Of a DNA stretch of 64,000 nt, positions 1 through 12,400 are shown piece after piece. Source of the DNA: Rheum nobile (lineage: Eukaryota > Streptophyta > Magnoliopsida > Caryophyllales > Polygonaceae). The first letter of the stretch is position 1. Every line of letters begins with the position of its first letter. Both the position numbers and the translations under genes were made by a program. The notes under the pieces were generated by a model. The model made no database searches. It saw nothing but the letters and a program-made list of their open reading frames with translations, and had not been told where the DNA came from. The stretch is from positions 1,736,001 through 1,800,000 of the forward strand of contig WOAB01000056.1 in NCBI GenBank assembly GCA_027886185.1, given 5' to 3'.

Positions 1-376
1 TCGCGTGATAATCATGAATATTTTTAAATCCCGCTTGGTAATCATGGAACATTATGAAGAACATCAAATATTTGCAAATATTGTTGAATCTACGATCCTA
101 CAATCATGAAGCATTAGAAAATGTCATACATGCATCATCATGATCATTCCCATTTAAATTTAAATTTGGGCATTTATAAGTTTAAGAATTTTAATATATA
201 GATGAAAAGGTGCATAATATGTATAATCAGTCACTTACAACTATTTAACCTAATTTTTTATATGTAATGATACTTTAATATAAATTAGTGTTATTTTTTC
301 AAAAAAATGTGAAAAATTGTTGTGCAAATATTTTTATAAAAAACACTAAAAAGTTGCTTTCATATGTGTTATTTTA
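1..376. other. AT-rich intergenic sequence
   Basis: No open frame, RNA gene or clear repeat is visible here. Base composition is strongly AT-biased, as in the other intergenic stretches of the window. Confidence 0.6.
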
Positions 377-771
377 TCTATACTTCTAATTATTAATTTA
401 TTTTATTTGATCAATCTATATCATATATTTGTTATGATTATCAGTTTCACATATAATAGTGTTGTCAATTTTATAAATAATTATTAGATACATTTTCAAG
501 TTTAATATATTCACATCAAGCACATGACTCTCCTTTTATGGTACACACATCTCCACCATTGTATAAACTTTCAAACTTATTAGGTTACGAAATTATTCAC
601 GATAAGTGTTTTTTTTTCATACAAATATACAATAACTTTTTTGACGGAATAAATGTAATGTTCTAATAATGTAAAACTTAAATTAATTAAACGTAAACTA
701 CACATCTTGTGAGATATTTTAAATTTTATATTTCTCACCATACTCGTGCATGGCACGGGTAATACACTAGT
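377..771 (+). mobile_element. Candidate short non-autonomous Helitron
   Basis: The 3' end has the Helitron signature: a hairpin with stem CGTGC/GCACG around ATG (745-757), extendable by two pairs, then 9 nt, then CTAG (767-770) and T771. The next base is T, as expected for insertion between A and T. A possible 5' end is TCTATACTT at 377, preceded by A. The 3' end is convincing by motif and spacing. The 5' end is a guess, and the element could begin further left. It has no coding capacity. Confidence 0.45.
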
Positions 772-960
772 TGTCAATTAAAAATGTCTATTTTTTCATT
801 GTTTAATTAACGTTTTATTAAAGAATGAGTATAGGGCGAAATTTTAACAACTTTCAGGGTTATCTTGTGAAAATGTTTATATTTGCCCCGAATTTAATTA
901 AAATGATTTAAAATACACGATTTCTATTTCACGCACCGGTAAAATTCTTATTTCATGCAC

Positions 961-1075
961 TAGTTGGTCCGTCACGTACCATATGCATTCGTCCGTGACG
1001 GACCAAATGAATTCATACGTGACGCACAGATCAACTTGGTCCGTTACGGACAGATTCATATGGTACGTGACAGAC
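961..1075. repeat. Left subterminal palindromic repeats of the MULE
   Basis: Repeated variants of GGTCCGTCACGTACC and TCCGTGACGGACC occur about every 25-30 bp just inside the left terminal repeat. The core CCGTGACGG is nearly its own reverse complement. Subterminal repeats in MULEs commonly bind the transposase; that role is inferred here. Confidence 0.75.
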
Positions 1076-1249
1076 TAACCTCTAAACCAGAAAATTGAAT
1101 GTTACTTGTCCCCACCTAACTACATTAACTACCCCGTCAAATCTCATCAATATTACGTCCAAAATTAAACCTTAAACCTCTCCATCACTCTTTCCTTTCC
1201 CTCCCATAACACATCTTCCATTCTCATCATCTTCAAAGAGTTCATTTCC

Positions 1250-4020
1250 ATGGCAAATGAAGATGATTTTTCCAACTTCAATGGTGGAGAAGATGTTTCA
1301 AGGAGTTACAATTACAATGAGGTATGTTTTTTAAGCTTTTACTTTACATGTTAGTAAAAGTTTAGATTTTTTATGGTTCTTTCTTGTGAATGTATATGAT
1401 TGAGTTGTTCTTAACCCAAAACAAACACTTTCTTAAGATAATTTCAATAGTTGTGAGTACATGTTCATAAAAACTTCATCTTTGATTAAGTTATACTAAA
1501 AAGTTGTAGAATTTGTGTGCAAAACTGCATGTGTGATTGTTTCGGCGGTGTTATATTGAGTGCAAAACTGCAAGACTTCATCCTTGTTCAACCAATGTTT
1601 TTTGAAAGAAAAACAGTACGTGACGATTGGATGGTGTTGGTCCGTCACATATGGATTCGCCTCATCCGTGACGGATGGATGTACCTCATACGTCACGGAC
1701 CAGGTAAATCCATACGTGACGGCTGGAGTGTGTTTATTCGTCACGTATGGTTGTGTTTGACAGAAACTGGATACTTCGCTAACTTGTTTTTTTTACTTCA
1801 ATAGGAGGACAATATCGTGAACAACGGTATTAACAATCTGTCCCTAAATGATGCATGGGACATGGCACCACCGTCCTTCTCACTTGGGTTGTTCGGCGAA
1901 CCTATGCCGCCTCCCCAACCTCATTTGTCGGGAATAGATTGTTTTGCTCGTAGTGGAATTATGTCCGTAAGGTGGCAAGCTCCACCTAAGTTTGGGTTTC
2001 CGGCATTACACACACAACCGCAGTTTAGGTATCCTACACCTAAAGAAGTAATTGTTTCTGAAGATTATTCTGAATACTTCACCACGAGTGAAGTATTCGG
2101 CTCCAGAGATGATGCAATTAAAAGGGCTAGACATATTGCCTTTGATAATCACTCCAGACTCACTATTGGTCGGGATAAAAACTTTGGTAGAGGAAGCCTT
2201 CGGAAGTCATGGTTGTTGTGTGAAAAAGCGGGAATTTACATTTCTAAAGATGAAACTAGAGTAAGGCAAAGAACAAGAAGCAAAAAATGTGATTGTCCCT
2301 TCAGATTGTTGTGTCAAGAAAATCCGAGGGACTCATATACACTCAATGTAGTTGTTGGAACCCACAACCATGTCATTGGTGATGACTTGTACGAGCATAC
2401 AGTTGCTGGCAGGTTGACACCTGAGCAGAAGAAGTTGGTTAATGTCATGACAAAAAATCATAGTAAACCATCAAAGATTGCAACAACACTTAACCAGGAC
2501 CCGAACAACTGCACTAAAATGAATCAGATTTACAATGAAGTGTACAATGTCCGACATAGTGGGATGAAAGGAAGAATCGTGGTCCAAGAGTTCTTCCATA
2601 AGTGCAAGGAGAACAACTACTTTGTGGAGCATAGGTCAGATCCAACGACGAATAAGATCACCGACATTTTCTTTGCCAGTCCAGATTCCATGAAACTCCT
2701 AAAGGCATTTCCGTACGTCCTTTTGCTAGACTCCACATACAACACTAACAGGTTAGTGTAACACATCTACTTGCTACATCTATTTGTTGATATGTTTATT
2801 CATTATGCATGACACATCTTCTTGTGCATGTATGACTTGCCTTTTCTCGAAATAATAGGAGTCACGTCTACATGGAAGAACTATAATGTGGCGGGGGCGT
2901 TTCTACAGCGTGAGACAGAAGACAACTACGCATGGGCCGCACAACAACTTCTTAGAATGTGCTCAAAGTATCAAGTAACACCGACATGCCTAGTGACAGA
3001 TCGTGAAAAAGCCTTGATGAATGCATTAGATAAACTCTTTCCAAGTGCCAAGTCTATCCTCTGTATGCGCCATGTGAAGAAGAACATAGAGGACAATGCT
3101 AGGAAGGAGATGAAGGATAAAAGCTTGGGTACAAGGTTTGCAAATGCATACTATAATTTATTCAAGCAAACAACTGTATCCGAGTACGAGATGGAGTTGC
3201 GTAGAATTCAGTCGGAATGGAGAGTTTGGCCACGTCTACTTCAGTATGTAAGAAACAGCTTGCTCATCCCGTACAGAGAAAGACTTGTGTCAGCTTGGAC
3301 AGATGTTGTTTTCACGCTTGGAACGTCAACGACAAACATGTTAGTGGCCACGTCTCATTTGATAACAGAAACATTCTTCTATGTTCAAACTTTAAACTCT
3401 TTTGTACTAAATATAGGGTTGAAGGAGCACATTCTAGTTTGAAAGACTTCTTAACTACTCCACATGGCAGTCTAGACACGATATTCGCTCAATATCATTC
3501 AAAGATGGTTAACCAAGTGAAGGAAATCAAGGGGACCTTCAACGAGAGTGCACAGAACATGATGACGCTTGTGACCGGGGCTGATGTTTTCAAGCTGTTG
3601 AAGTACAAAGTATCTAAGGTTGTAGTTAACCGCTTGACTGAGGAATACAGAAAAGGGGAAGATCCATTTCATGACAGTACTTTCACATGCCAAATGAGGG
3701 TGAGAGATAGATTGCCGTGTGTGCATGATATCGCTAGATATGTGACGAGTTCAATCCCTATTAAGCTTTCAAGGTTGCATCCTTTTTTGAGACAATTGAG
3801 TTTGTCAGAAGTGCAAGACGAAAGTGAGGCTGAGGTGAAGCGCAAAGTCGCGAGATCTTTGATGGATCAATTTTATACGGATGAGTTCCCCAATCTGTCA
3901 GCTGATAATCAAGAAAAATGTGTCTCGCGACTTTACGACATTGCTCGCCCCGAGGGGACCAGTCTGCAAGAGCCGGCTATTGTGAGGCATAAGGGACGGC
4001 CAATGGGAGCTCCAAACTAA
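1250..4020 (+). CDS. MULE transposase (mudrA-type), splice-damaged
   Basis: This is a MuDR-family DDE transposase, which would cut and re-insert the element. Exon 1 is 1250-1321 (24 codons, acidic start). A 483-bp intron ends at 1804 in ATAG. Exon 2 is 1805-2751 and contains a Cys/His DNA-binding segment (CDCPFRL, then THNH) and the first part of the MULE domain (LLDSTYNTNR). The next exon, from about 2830, carries DLPFLEIIGVTST, the CLVTDREKAL aspartate segment and the CMRHVKKN region. A second intron, 3340-3416, joins frames to give VEGAHSSLKDFL. The expected acceptor near 2829 reads TGCAT where TGCAG would be needed, so the first internal intron looks unspliceable. After the stop at 4018-4020 the same frame stays open to 4185 and encodes an AT-hook-like RGRPPKP, so that stop may be a late nonsense change. 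Confidence 0.8.
1617..1751. repeat. Palindromic repeat array inside transposase intron 1
   Basis: At least six copies of the element's CGTGACGG/CCGTCACG motif lie in the 483-bp first intron, in both orientations. The copies resemble those at the two ends of the element. Confidence 0.7.
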
Positions 4021-4128
4021 GATAACACTAAAAGACATCATTCTTCACGGGAATACACAGACAAAGAGATGGAAGGGACACCTCTCAAGAAGCAACGGGG
4101 TAGGCCACCAAAGCCCACTAGTACACAT

Positions 4129-4969
4129 TCACCAAGCCCTACAGCTCCTATCACTCCTGTCATCGTCAAGCCTCCATTTTCTTAGCTGCTCTTGTCTGAG
4201 CTGAAACGTGAGAGTTTCTCGCTCCTATAAAAAAAACATGTTAGATACAAAAAAAAAGATAATAGTTTAATAACAGGATCAAGTTTTGATAACTTACAAT
4301 ACCCTGATAAATGAAATATGCAGTGTGGGCAATGAAACTAAATAGCAGGCCTGGGATCTCCGGACCTCCCGGTACAGGTCCTATCAACTTGGGATCGACA
4401 GCATCCCGACCTCCAGCCTGTCTAGCCTGCCTAGGCTCTCTATCCTGCCTAGGCTCTCTACCCTGCCTAAGCTCTCTACGTTGTGTAGGAGCAGCCTGTT
4501 CCTCCGTCGGTTCCTCAAAATGAGGCTGTTGAGCGGGCCAATATGCTTACCCACTCATACCTCCTGGCCACATGAGCCAACCACTAGGCTCCTGAGGTGT
4601 AGGAGGTACGTATCAACCACTACGCTCCTCAGATGTAGAAGGTACATACCATGTCGGATCCTATAAAACAAATTATTAGAAAAAATATTAATTAACCGAC
4701 AAGTTTAAGAATATGTATAGTTACTTACCACATTTCCCACATTCTGGTATATAGGTGGATCATTAAGCGTTGTGTTGTCGAGTACCAGGTCTGCATACAC
4801 CGGTACAACAGGAGGGTCACGGTTCGTACTCGGTCCTACTTCATCACTTTTTTTTGGATTTCTTCTGCCTTCGTCGATATACTATACGATCGTCTACTTG
4901 TTCCTGTTCTTGTTCCTCACGTACAGTGTTCCACCTTCTGTGACGTGCAGATCTTGTTTCGTTTTCCAT
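4129..4969 (-). pseudogene. Second MULE gene, plant-mobile-domain-like, decayed
   Basis: Three minus-strand exons are visible: 4729-4969 (start codon at 4969, ends NVGNV), 4298-4660, and 4129-4224. All borders have GT donors and AG acceptors. The spliced product would be a Q/E/R-rich N-terminus, PSGW-type repeats, repeated REPRQ-like units, then GPVPGGPEIPGLLFSF, IYQG and ERETLTFQLRQEQLRKW. This last part recalls the start of plant mobile domains (MAIN or protein-phosphatase-7-long-form relatives), which some MULEs carry. The domain is cut short where the exon runs into the antisense end of the transposase. Damage: a one-base excess in an 8-A run in exon 1 and two in-frame stops in exon 2. 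The family call is from remembered pattern only. Confidence 0.55.
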
Positions 4970-4999
4970 CTGAAATAGAAAAAAAACAAAACTTCAGGG

Positions 5000-5091
5000 G
5001 GAGCAACAACAACAAAAACAACAACACCAACAACAATATCAACAACAACATCATCAACAACAAAAACAACATCAACAACAACAAATGCGCT
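5000..5091 (-). repeat. (CAA)n trinucleotide tract
   Basis: Imperfect CAA repeats lie just upstream, on the minus strand, of the start codon of the second MULE gene, so they would be in its leader. Confidence 0.8.
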
Positions 5092-5099
5092 GAACCAGA

Positions 5100-5205
5100 T
5101 CTGCTTGATCCGTCCGTGACGGATCATGACGATCCGTCCGTGACGGATCATGACGATCCGTCTGTGACGGACGGATGGAGTCAATCCGTCCGTCACGGAT
5201 CAGAT
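5100..5205. repeat. Tandem perfect palindromes of the MULE
   Basis: The block GATCCGTCCGTGACGGATC with a short spacer is repeated nearly identically about three times, followed by an inverted copy. Each unit could form a cruciform or bind a dimeric protein. Confidence 0.8.
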
Positions 5206-5583
5206 CTGGATGGATCAATTTTGACAGATCTGGATTTGTGCAGTTCGATTTTTTTTTTGACAACTTTCGTACGCAGATCCATATTCAAAACCGACATTAA
5301 ATCAATTGAAACAACCTTCAAACATGTTTAAATCCAATACTAGACAAGTAATCTCTAAACGAAAATCATCTAAAATGTCTTAACAACTTCAATAATTTCA
5401 AGATAATTCAACTAAGTGAAGAACAAATACAGATTTAACTAAACTTACGGATCGTGACAGACGAATTGAATCGAAACGTGACGGATCGAAGCCTTTGACC
5501 TTAGGAGCGAAATCGCGAGTGGGTTGCTGCAAATGAGGGTTGATGCAAAGGGGAGACGAAGTCGCTGTATTTATATGCAGCGA

Positions 5584-5700
5584 CTTCGTCCGTGATGCAC
5601 GGATTAGGTTGGTGCGTCACATACGGTTTCATGTGGTCCGTCACGGACGGAGTGCTTTAGTTCGTCACGGTCGGCTTCATTTGGTACGTCACGTACGAAA
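5584..5700. repeat. Right subterminal palindromic repeats of the MULE
   Basis: CGTCCGTGATGCACGG, GGTCCGTCACGGACGG and CGTCACGTACG variants are spaced as in the left array and end against the right terminal repeat. Confidence 0.75.
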
Positions 5701-5802
5701 CAGTGCGTGAAATAGAAATTTTACCCGTGCGTGAAATAACAAGGGCCTTAAAATATTATAAACTTTCTAATAGAACAGAACTAGGAACTAGGATAACAAT
5801 TA

Positions 5803-6065
5803 CTCCATCCGTAACAAAATATTTATCTTTTTAACCTTAATTTTTTGTCTCGATATACTTATTCTTTTAATGTATTTTACATCTACTTTACACATATGCC
5901 CTTATAATTTTTAACAGTTCTTAATAAATGAGAGAAAAATTGTTAGTAATTGTATTAAAAAAGTAACAAAATAAAATAATAAATAGATACATATTTGTAT
6001 ATTTCATAATCTCTTTAATATATGTGCACTTGTTCAAAAAAATAAGTATTTTAATAAGAAGAGAG
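5803..6065. mobile_element. Stowaway-like MITE (diverged)
   Basis: The left end CTCCATCCGTAACAAAATA and the reverse complement of the right end (CTCTCTTCTTATTAAAATA) match at roughly two thirds of 30 positions. A TA dinucleotide flanks each side (5801-5802, 6066-6067). There is no coding capacity. This type begins CTCCNTCCGT and duplicates TA. Confidence 0.5.
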
Positions 6066-6067
6066 TA

Positions 6068-7104
6068 ATAAATAATGCTCGATAGGAAGTTAGCCTAGAA
6101 TCTATATACTCCGTACTAAATAAAGAAAGTCCATGTAAGAAAAAACACAATCTCCTAAAAAACGAAAGTTGGTTGGTTGTTGGTCTCAATCAAAATACAC
6201 TTGAAATTCACTCTAATTTAGACATGCAAATGGTGATCTCATTGTTTTATTGTCAAATTTCTTGAATCGGTGAATCGAATCTTTCTTATACCTCGATCTT
6301 TACATGGAAATGGGTAGAGAATGATTTATGATCCCTCGAAAATATGTTAGATCGAAATACACGAAAATTACGCTAATATGTTATAATATCACTACACCTA
6401 ATTATTTTACCTAGAAAAATATATTGTATTCGATTATAATTAGTTGCAGAATGTCGAATTTTCCCACCAGAAATTTATAAAGTCAAGTTATCCAGATCTG
6501 TTTAGATAACGGATGATAATACATCACTTAAAATTATCTTATATTATTCAGATTAATGCAAAATAATGTATAATACTAAATAATATATTATTGTATGCTA
6601 TCCAAACAAAGTCGTGAATAAAATTGAGATTTAAGAATTGATATTTTGAGTTTGTCTTTTTCCGACGGTGTGTAGGAAACAATTAATGTTGAAAAAAACC
6701 ATTTCACCAAAAAATAGTTAATGAGAATTCGATCCAAACGTAGAGTAGTGACATTTACCAATCTAATCGGGTATAATTTTTTTTTTTTTGATAAGGAAAT
6801 AATTAGGTTGGTCTCATGAATGATGAGAGGATTAATCTAGAACATTTTTATAAATGAGAACGTGAAATTCTAAATCAGAGAATAAATCTATCAAAGATAA
6901 TGAAAAACTGAATTTTACAATACGATCAGTAAATCGATTTTTCTCTCGAAAGATATGTCTAAAATAGACTTTCTATAAAGTATGGACGTCGACAAGAATA
7001 TCCTGACAATATAATTTTTGTTGTTGAGAAGTTCACATTATTTTGTGCAATTTTTAATTGTAAAGCTTATCACTATTTAAATAGTTAGAAAGAAAAATAT
7101 AATA
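6068..7104. promoter_or_regulatory. AT-rich upstream region of the MAPKKK gene
   Basis: No gene is visible. A TATA-like TATTTAAATA lies at about 7073-7082, some 30 bp before the CT-rich leader. It is the only promoter element I can suggest. Confidence 0.35.
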
Positions 7105-7464
7105 ACATGGTAGGACTCGTAATTGCACAAAATCAACGCTGAAGAGTATCTTTCTCTCTCTCTCTCACACACTCCTATCAGACATACTCTCTCTCTCCCC
7201 CCAGCTCGAATTTTTAATGCTGTCTCCTGCTCTCGGGAGAATTTCTCTTTGCTCAGATTTCTAGGGTTTGGTGTTCTGCTGATTCTCACTTCGGTTTGCT
7301 CTTCAAAGCACCAAAGACCCGAATCTTCCACGATTGTCGTTATTCATCGGACCTCGCAGCCTACACTTTACTCTTCTTCTCCTTCTTTATCGGTTCCTGT
7401 TCCGCTGCATTTCTGCTCAATTTTCTGGCCACCTCTTGCAAGCAACGGGTTTCATTCTGAGAAG
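7105..7464 (+). other. 5' leader exon of the MAPKKK gene
   Basis: Two CT-microsatellite tracts (near 7150 and 7190) and C-rich sequence are typical of plant leaders. A plausible donor, GAAG/GTTTGC, ends the exon at 7464. A second untranslated exon may lie near 9205-9265. The start codon at 9450 is therefore about 2 kb downstream of the leader, across one or two introns. The transcription start is inferred. Confidence 0.5.
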
Positions 7465-9449
7465 GTTTGCTGCGTTTTCAGTTTCGTGTTCGTTTATGTG
7501 AGATTCTGTTGCGGTTTCTTCCTCGATTGATTTGTGTGATTAGTAGATCTGTAGTTATAGTTTGCTTTATGCGGTGTTCAGATCGTGCTGAGTATAACTA
7601 CCTCTAGTCTGGAGCTTGTGGAGATCAATTTCGATCTCCTTGCCTACTTAATATCAGGTCGTTGAAGCTGTAAAGTAACGAAATACGTAATTTTTTCGAT
7701 TTAAAGGAAGGCAGTTTCTCTACATGAAGGAGCTTAATTTCCAATTATATATAGCTGAAAAGGGTTTCCGGGCGTGACTTGTTTTCTAATTTTGGGGTGA
7801 ATTGTGGTCTACTGATTTGAGATCCATGCAGCGTAATATGTATTATAACTAATTTATTACCATTATTAATATTTTGATGTGTTATGGTGGAAGACTCGTG
7901 GAAAGTAGAGTTCGCTGTTGGAATTTGAATTGAAAATAGTCCTGGTGGAATTAATCAAATATATACCAAGAAAGTGAGAAGACATTAGTCTAAGGATTGA
8001 ATTTGTCTGAAGTTGCTGGAGCTGCCTACTCAGTCAAACAAGAAGGGGAAGTGGAATAGGAGATTATATTCTTCCACAGATCAAAGCATCTTAAAAAGCT
8101 GTGTTTGACTTAGGCACACAGTGTGTAGTTTTCTAAGGATGATTCTCTGCCACTTCAGGTGTTTTGGCTCCTTAGAAGCCTTGTAAGATTCTTGATAAGA
8201 AATATCTTGCTGAAAAACAGAAATTCGGAATATGTTTTTGGAAACCCCTTTCTTGTAAGGTGGATTTGTGTCAGGCCCTCGCCCTTCAGGGTTATGTGAC
8301 AGAGGGTTTGCATCTGAAGAAGTATAAAAGAGGAATCAATAAAGCATTGCAATTCTTTGGGACGCCAATGAAGTTCAGACTGGACAAATATTGTGCACAC
8401 GGTTGATGAGGTGTTGGGGGATTGGTGTTTGGGGGTGCTGTGTATCTGGTTGGTCTAGTGCCTTGCCAGAAATATTTCTCTTTGAGGACGATTGACAATT
8501 CTTATATGTTTTTTGTTGGTTTATCCTTAAATTATTCATTTTTATTACTAAATGTAAAAGATTTATTTTGATGAGTATGAAATGAGTCATGTAAAATGCT
8601 AATCCTACCAAGACCTTGATTTGATTCTTGATTACTGGAATTTTTGAGATCAAACAATAATGTATATAGGAAATAAATCATAGACAACGCTAATCCTACT
8701 GACTAATGACCCCGGTACGATTCTTGTCCATGCATTGCAGGCTGATAAGATCACTTCAAATTTTTTTATATTCATTCTGAATATGACTAAGCTAGTGAAA
8801 GACTGAAAGTAGGATTTTGGGCGGGATAGTTTGCTAGGTACTATAAATATACTTGTGTGTGATTCTAGGATATTAAAGATTACAATATAGTTCCGATGCT
8901 TGAGGGGCTCACCTACATTGTGACTTTAAAATCAAGTCACTTTAGAAAATGACCAATGAGTTGCTTGTTGCATATACTGAACCCATTCTGCATCTTTTGA
9001 ATTTTAAAATAATGGTAGAATTTGTCTTTCTTGGACATATGTGAATGACCAATGATTTGCTGGTGCATATACTGACCCCTTCATTGATGGAAATTATCTG
9101 CTATTAAGCAGTATGGCTTTCTGCTTTTTTATTTCACCTGTTTTGATTTTCAACATTTGGATGATGCATGAATGTGTCTTATTCATTTTGTTGTTGCATC
9201 TCAGGGACAGATATGACGTGCAATAAACCAGACAGTTTAGAGTGCTGAACAAAATTCATGACAGGTGGCTTACTTGGACATAAGATTCTTTTGCAGAAGT
9301 TGATGTTGGCTTTGGGATTAAATCATTTCAGCCAGTATTGTTATTGAGTGTCTCTGTCTTCACGTGCAAGTCTCGTACTTCCAAACTTATAAGAAAATAT
9401 CCTCCTTCTATTCTTGTAAATATTTTCACTAAACTGTGGAGAAATAAGT

Positions 9450-12400
9450 ATGCCTTCATGGTGGGGAAAATCATCATCTAAGGAAGCAAAGAAAAAAAAC
9501 AATAAGGAGGGTTTAATTGAATCACTACAGCGGAAGTTGAAGGGTTCATTTGATGGGAAATGGGATAGTAGATCAGGAGGTTCTCGTAGACATTGCAGTG
9601 ACACAGTTTCTGAAAGGGGGGTTCAATCAAGAACAGGGTCCAGATCGCCATCTCCTTCCAAAAATGTAGCAAGGTGTCAAAGTTTTGCTGAGAGGCCTCT
9701 TTCCCAACCACTTCCACTTCCAGGTTTACATCCTGCCAATGTTGGGCGTACTGATTCTGGAATTAGTATATCAACAAAGCCTAGATTAGAGAAGGCTTCC
9801 AAGTCGTCTTTGTTTCGTCCCCTCCCAAGACCAGCCTGCATTAGGAGCAGAGCTGATCCAGCTGAAATTGATACTGATTTGGTCACTGCTTCTGTTTCTA
9901 GTGAGAGCTCAATAGATAGTGACGATTTAACAGAGTCTCAGTTGCGGGGTCAGCTTGCATCTGACTATGATAATGTCAACAAAGTTACTGCTGGCAGCCC
10001 TTCCAGGTGAGCTATAATTTTCTGCTCTTCTGAACACCAGGTTTCAAGAAATTAGTTAATATCCTTCCCAGCTTTTTGAATCTGTGCTGGTTAAGTAAAT
10101 TGAAAATTATTTATACTATTTACCCAGTTAACCTTTAATTCTAATTTATTTTTCTCCACTTTCTCACTCTTTCTGAAGCTCGATGATAAAAACTCAATCT
10201 TCTGATGCCGCTCCTACAAACGCAAGAGAGGCCCATAAGCCTGTTAGTAACTTGTTAAGTAATCAGAATTCTCCTACGTCGCCAAAAAGAAGACCTTTGG
10301 GTAATCATGTCACAAGCTTGCAGATCCCTTATAACGGTGCCTTCTATAGTGCACCAGACAGCTCCATGTCAAGTCCATCAAGGAGTCCAATCAGAGCGTT
10401 TAGCAATGAGCAAGTTATGAATTCTGCTTTCTGGGCCAATAAACCTTACCCTGATGTAACTTTACTTGGGTCCAGCCATTGCTCCAGTCCAGGTTCAGGT
10501 CAGAATTCCGGGTATAATTCAATAGGAGGAGATATGTCAGGCCAGTTATTTTGGCAACCAAGCAGAGGTAGTCCGGAGTATTCTCCAGTACCAAGTCCCA
10601 GAAGGGCCAGTCCAGGGCCTGGCTCTAGAGTTCAGAGTGGTGCAGTGACACCTATTCATCCAAGAGCTGGAGGAGCAGGCTCAGAAGGGCCTGCAAGCTG
10701 GGCTGAAGATGTAAAACAGCAAAGTCATAGGTTGCCTCTTCCTCCTGTGACAATTCCTAGTTCATCTCCTTTTTCTCATGGAAATTCAGCAGCAACTTCA
10801 CCTTCTGTCCCTCGGAGCCCAGCAAGAACAGAGAACCCAATGAGCCCTGGATCACGCTGGAAGAAAGGCAAATTGCTTGGACGAGGCACATTTGGGCATG
10901 TCTATGTTGGTTTTAACAGGTACTTGCCAGATTGATGCACTTTGTTTTTATTTCCTAAAGCTATGTGTTCTCCGGATACTGCATTACAGTGCTAAATTGT
11001 TCTTCACCGTGTCATCGTGTTCACAGTGAAACAGGTGAAATGTGTGCCATGAAGGAAGTTACCCTGTTTTCTGATGATGCAAAGTCGAAAGAAAGTGCAA
11101 AGCAGCTGCAACAGGTAAGGCTTTCTTTAATGGTACACACTGAAATATGGATAATGTAATGAAACTTGAGATGTCTTTTCTCTGTTAATATGAGTACATT
11201 AGCTCTCTGCTTCTACACATTATTAGCATGCTAAGACAATATAATCATGGTGTACTAGTGAAGGTGTTATGAAATTGTTTCAGGTCATAGATATGATTTC
11301 TTGTCCAGGGAAATTTTTGTGCAGCTGTGTTGAGATCATTGAACCTAAACTTGTGACTCTGAGCTACTTTGTTGTATGCTGAAGAGGGTTCATATGGGCT
11401 TTTAAATATGAATTAAGAATTAGCACAATATCCATTTTGGATTCCCTTGTATCGTGTCCGACCATTTGTTTGTGTGGTACAAATCGCTCTAGATACTTTA
11501 AATTGGTCATTTTGCTGTATGCTTGCGGATCTGAAAGTTCAGCAGAAGCTTTCAAATCTGTAGTCAGACTTTTGCATGACTTAATGGTGTTCTCTTGCTA
11601 CAAGGTATCGATAAAGGCTTGTTCTTGCAATATTGCATCATAGTCGATCCTTTTTGTTAATATCATAGGGTTTGCATGCCAATCCCCGGCCTTTTGAGCA
11701 TTTAAGCTAAAGTAGGTTCATTGTTCCACTCTCTAAGTGGGATCATTAACTAGTTCACAGTTTTGGGAGGTTTTATTTATGCATGTATCTGGTGATGGCT
11801 AGGAAGGACCTCTAACATGAACAAGTTTGGCAGGAAATCACTTTGCTGAGTCGATTGCGACACCCAAACATTGTGCAGTATTATGGGTCTGAAAGTGTAA
11901 GTAAATATTCACATACATTTTGCCTCTCCAATCATTGTTGAACTTTCTACTGGAATGTCCTCGTTCTCATAAATTGTTCACAGGTGGATGACAAGCTTTA
12001 TATATACTTGGAGTATGTTTCTGGTGGCTCTATTTATAAGATTCTTCAAGATTATGGAAAATTGGGTGAAACTGCAATACGTAGCTACACTCAACAGATA
12101 CTTTCTGGGCTGGCTTTTTTGCACATAAAACATACTGTACATAGGTGAATCAAGTTGCTTATCACTTTACTATTTTCTGTTTGTGAAAGAAACTCCCATT
12201 TCTTGTCACAAGAAGCATAACAACCTTTGACTTGCACTGAATGTCTTGTATAGGGATATTAAAGGAGCAAATATACTTGTTGACCCAAATGGGCGTGTCA
12301 AGTTGGCAGATTTTGGAATGGCAAAGCATGTGAGTTTTCCCTTTTTTAAGTCTGTAACACATTTGATGCAGGCATGTGGCCAAGCTTTTGTAGCATTTTA

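Larger units (their letters stand above)
916..5747 (+). mobile_element. MuDR-like MULE DNA transposon, two convergent genes
   Basis: Terminal inverted repeats share TATTTCACGCAC, then GGTAAAATT, then TATTTCACGCACT (one mismatch on the left). On both sides this match begins 9 nt inside the proposed ends. An 8-bp direct repeat, TTAAAATA, lies at 908-915 and 5748-5755 and fits a MULE target duplication. Inside are a plus-strand mudrA-type transposase gene (1250 onward) and a minus-strand second gene (4969 down to 4129), meeting tail to tail. Arrays of a palindromic motif built on CCGTGACGG fill both subterminal regions and the transposase intron. Both genes show damage, so this copy is probably not autonomous. 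Confidence 0.85.

Noticed and set aside
4311..4666. Plus-strand proteins over the second MULE gene
   Set aside because: They are antisense shadows of the spliced minus-strand gene, whose exon borders and composition fit much better.
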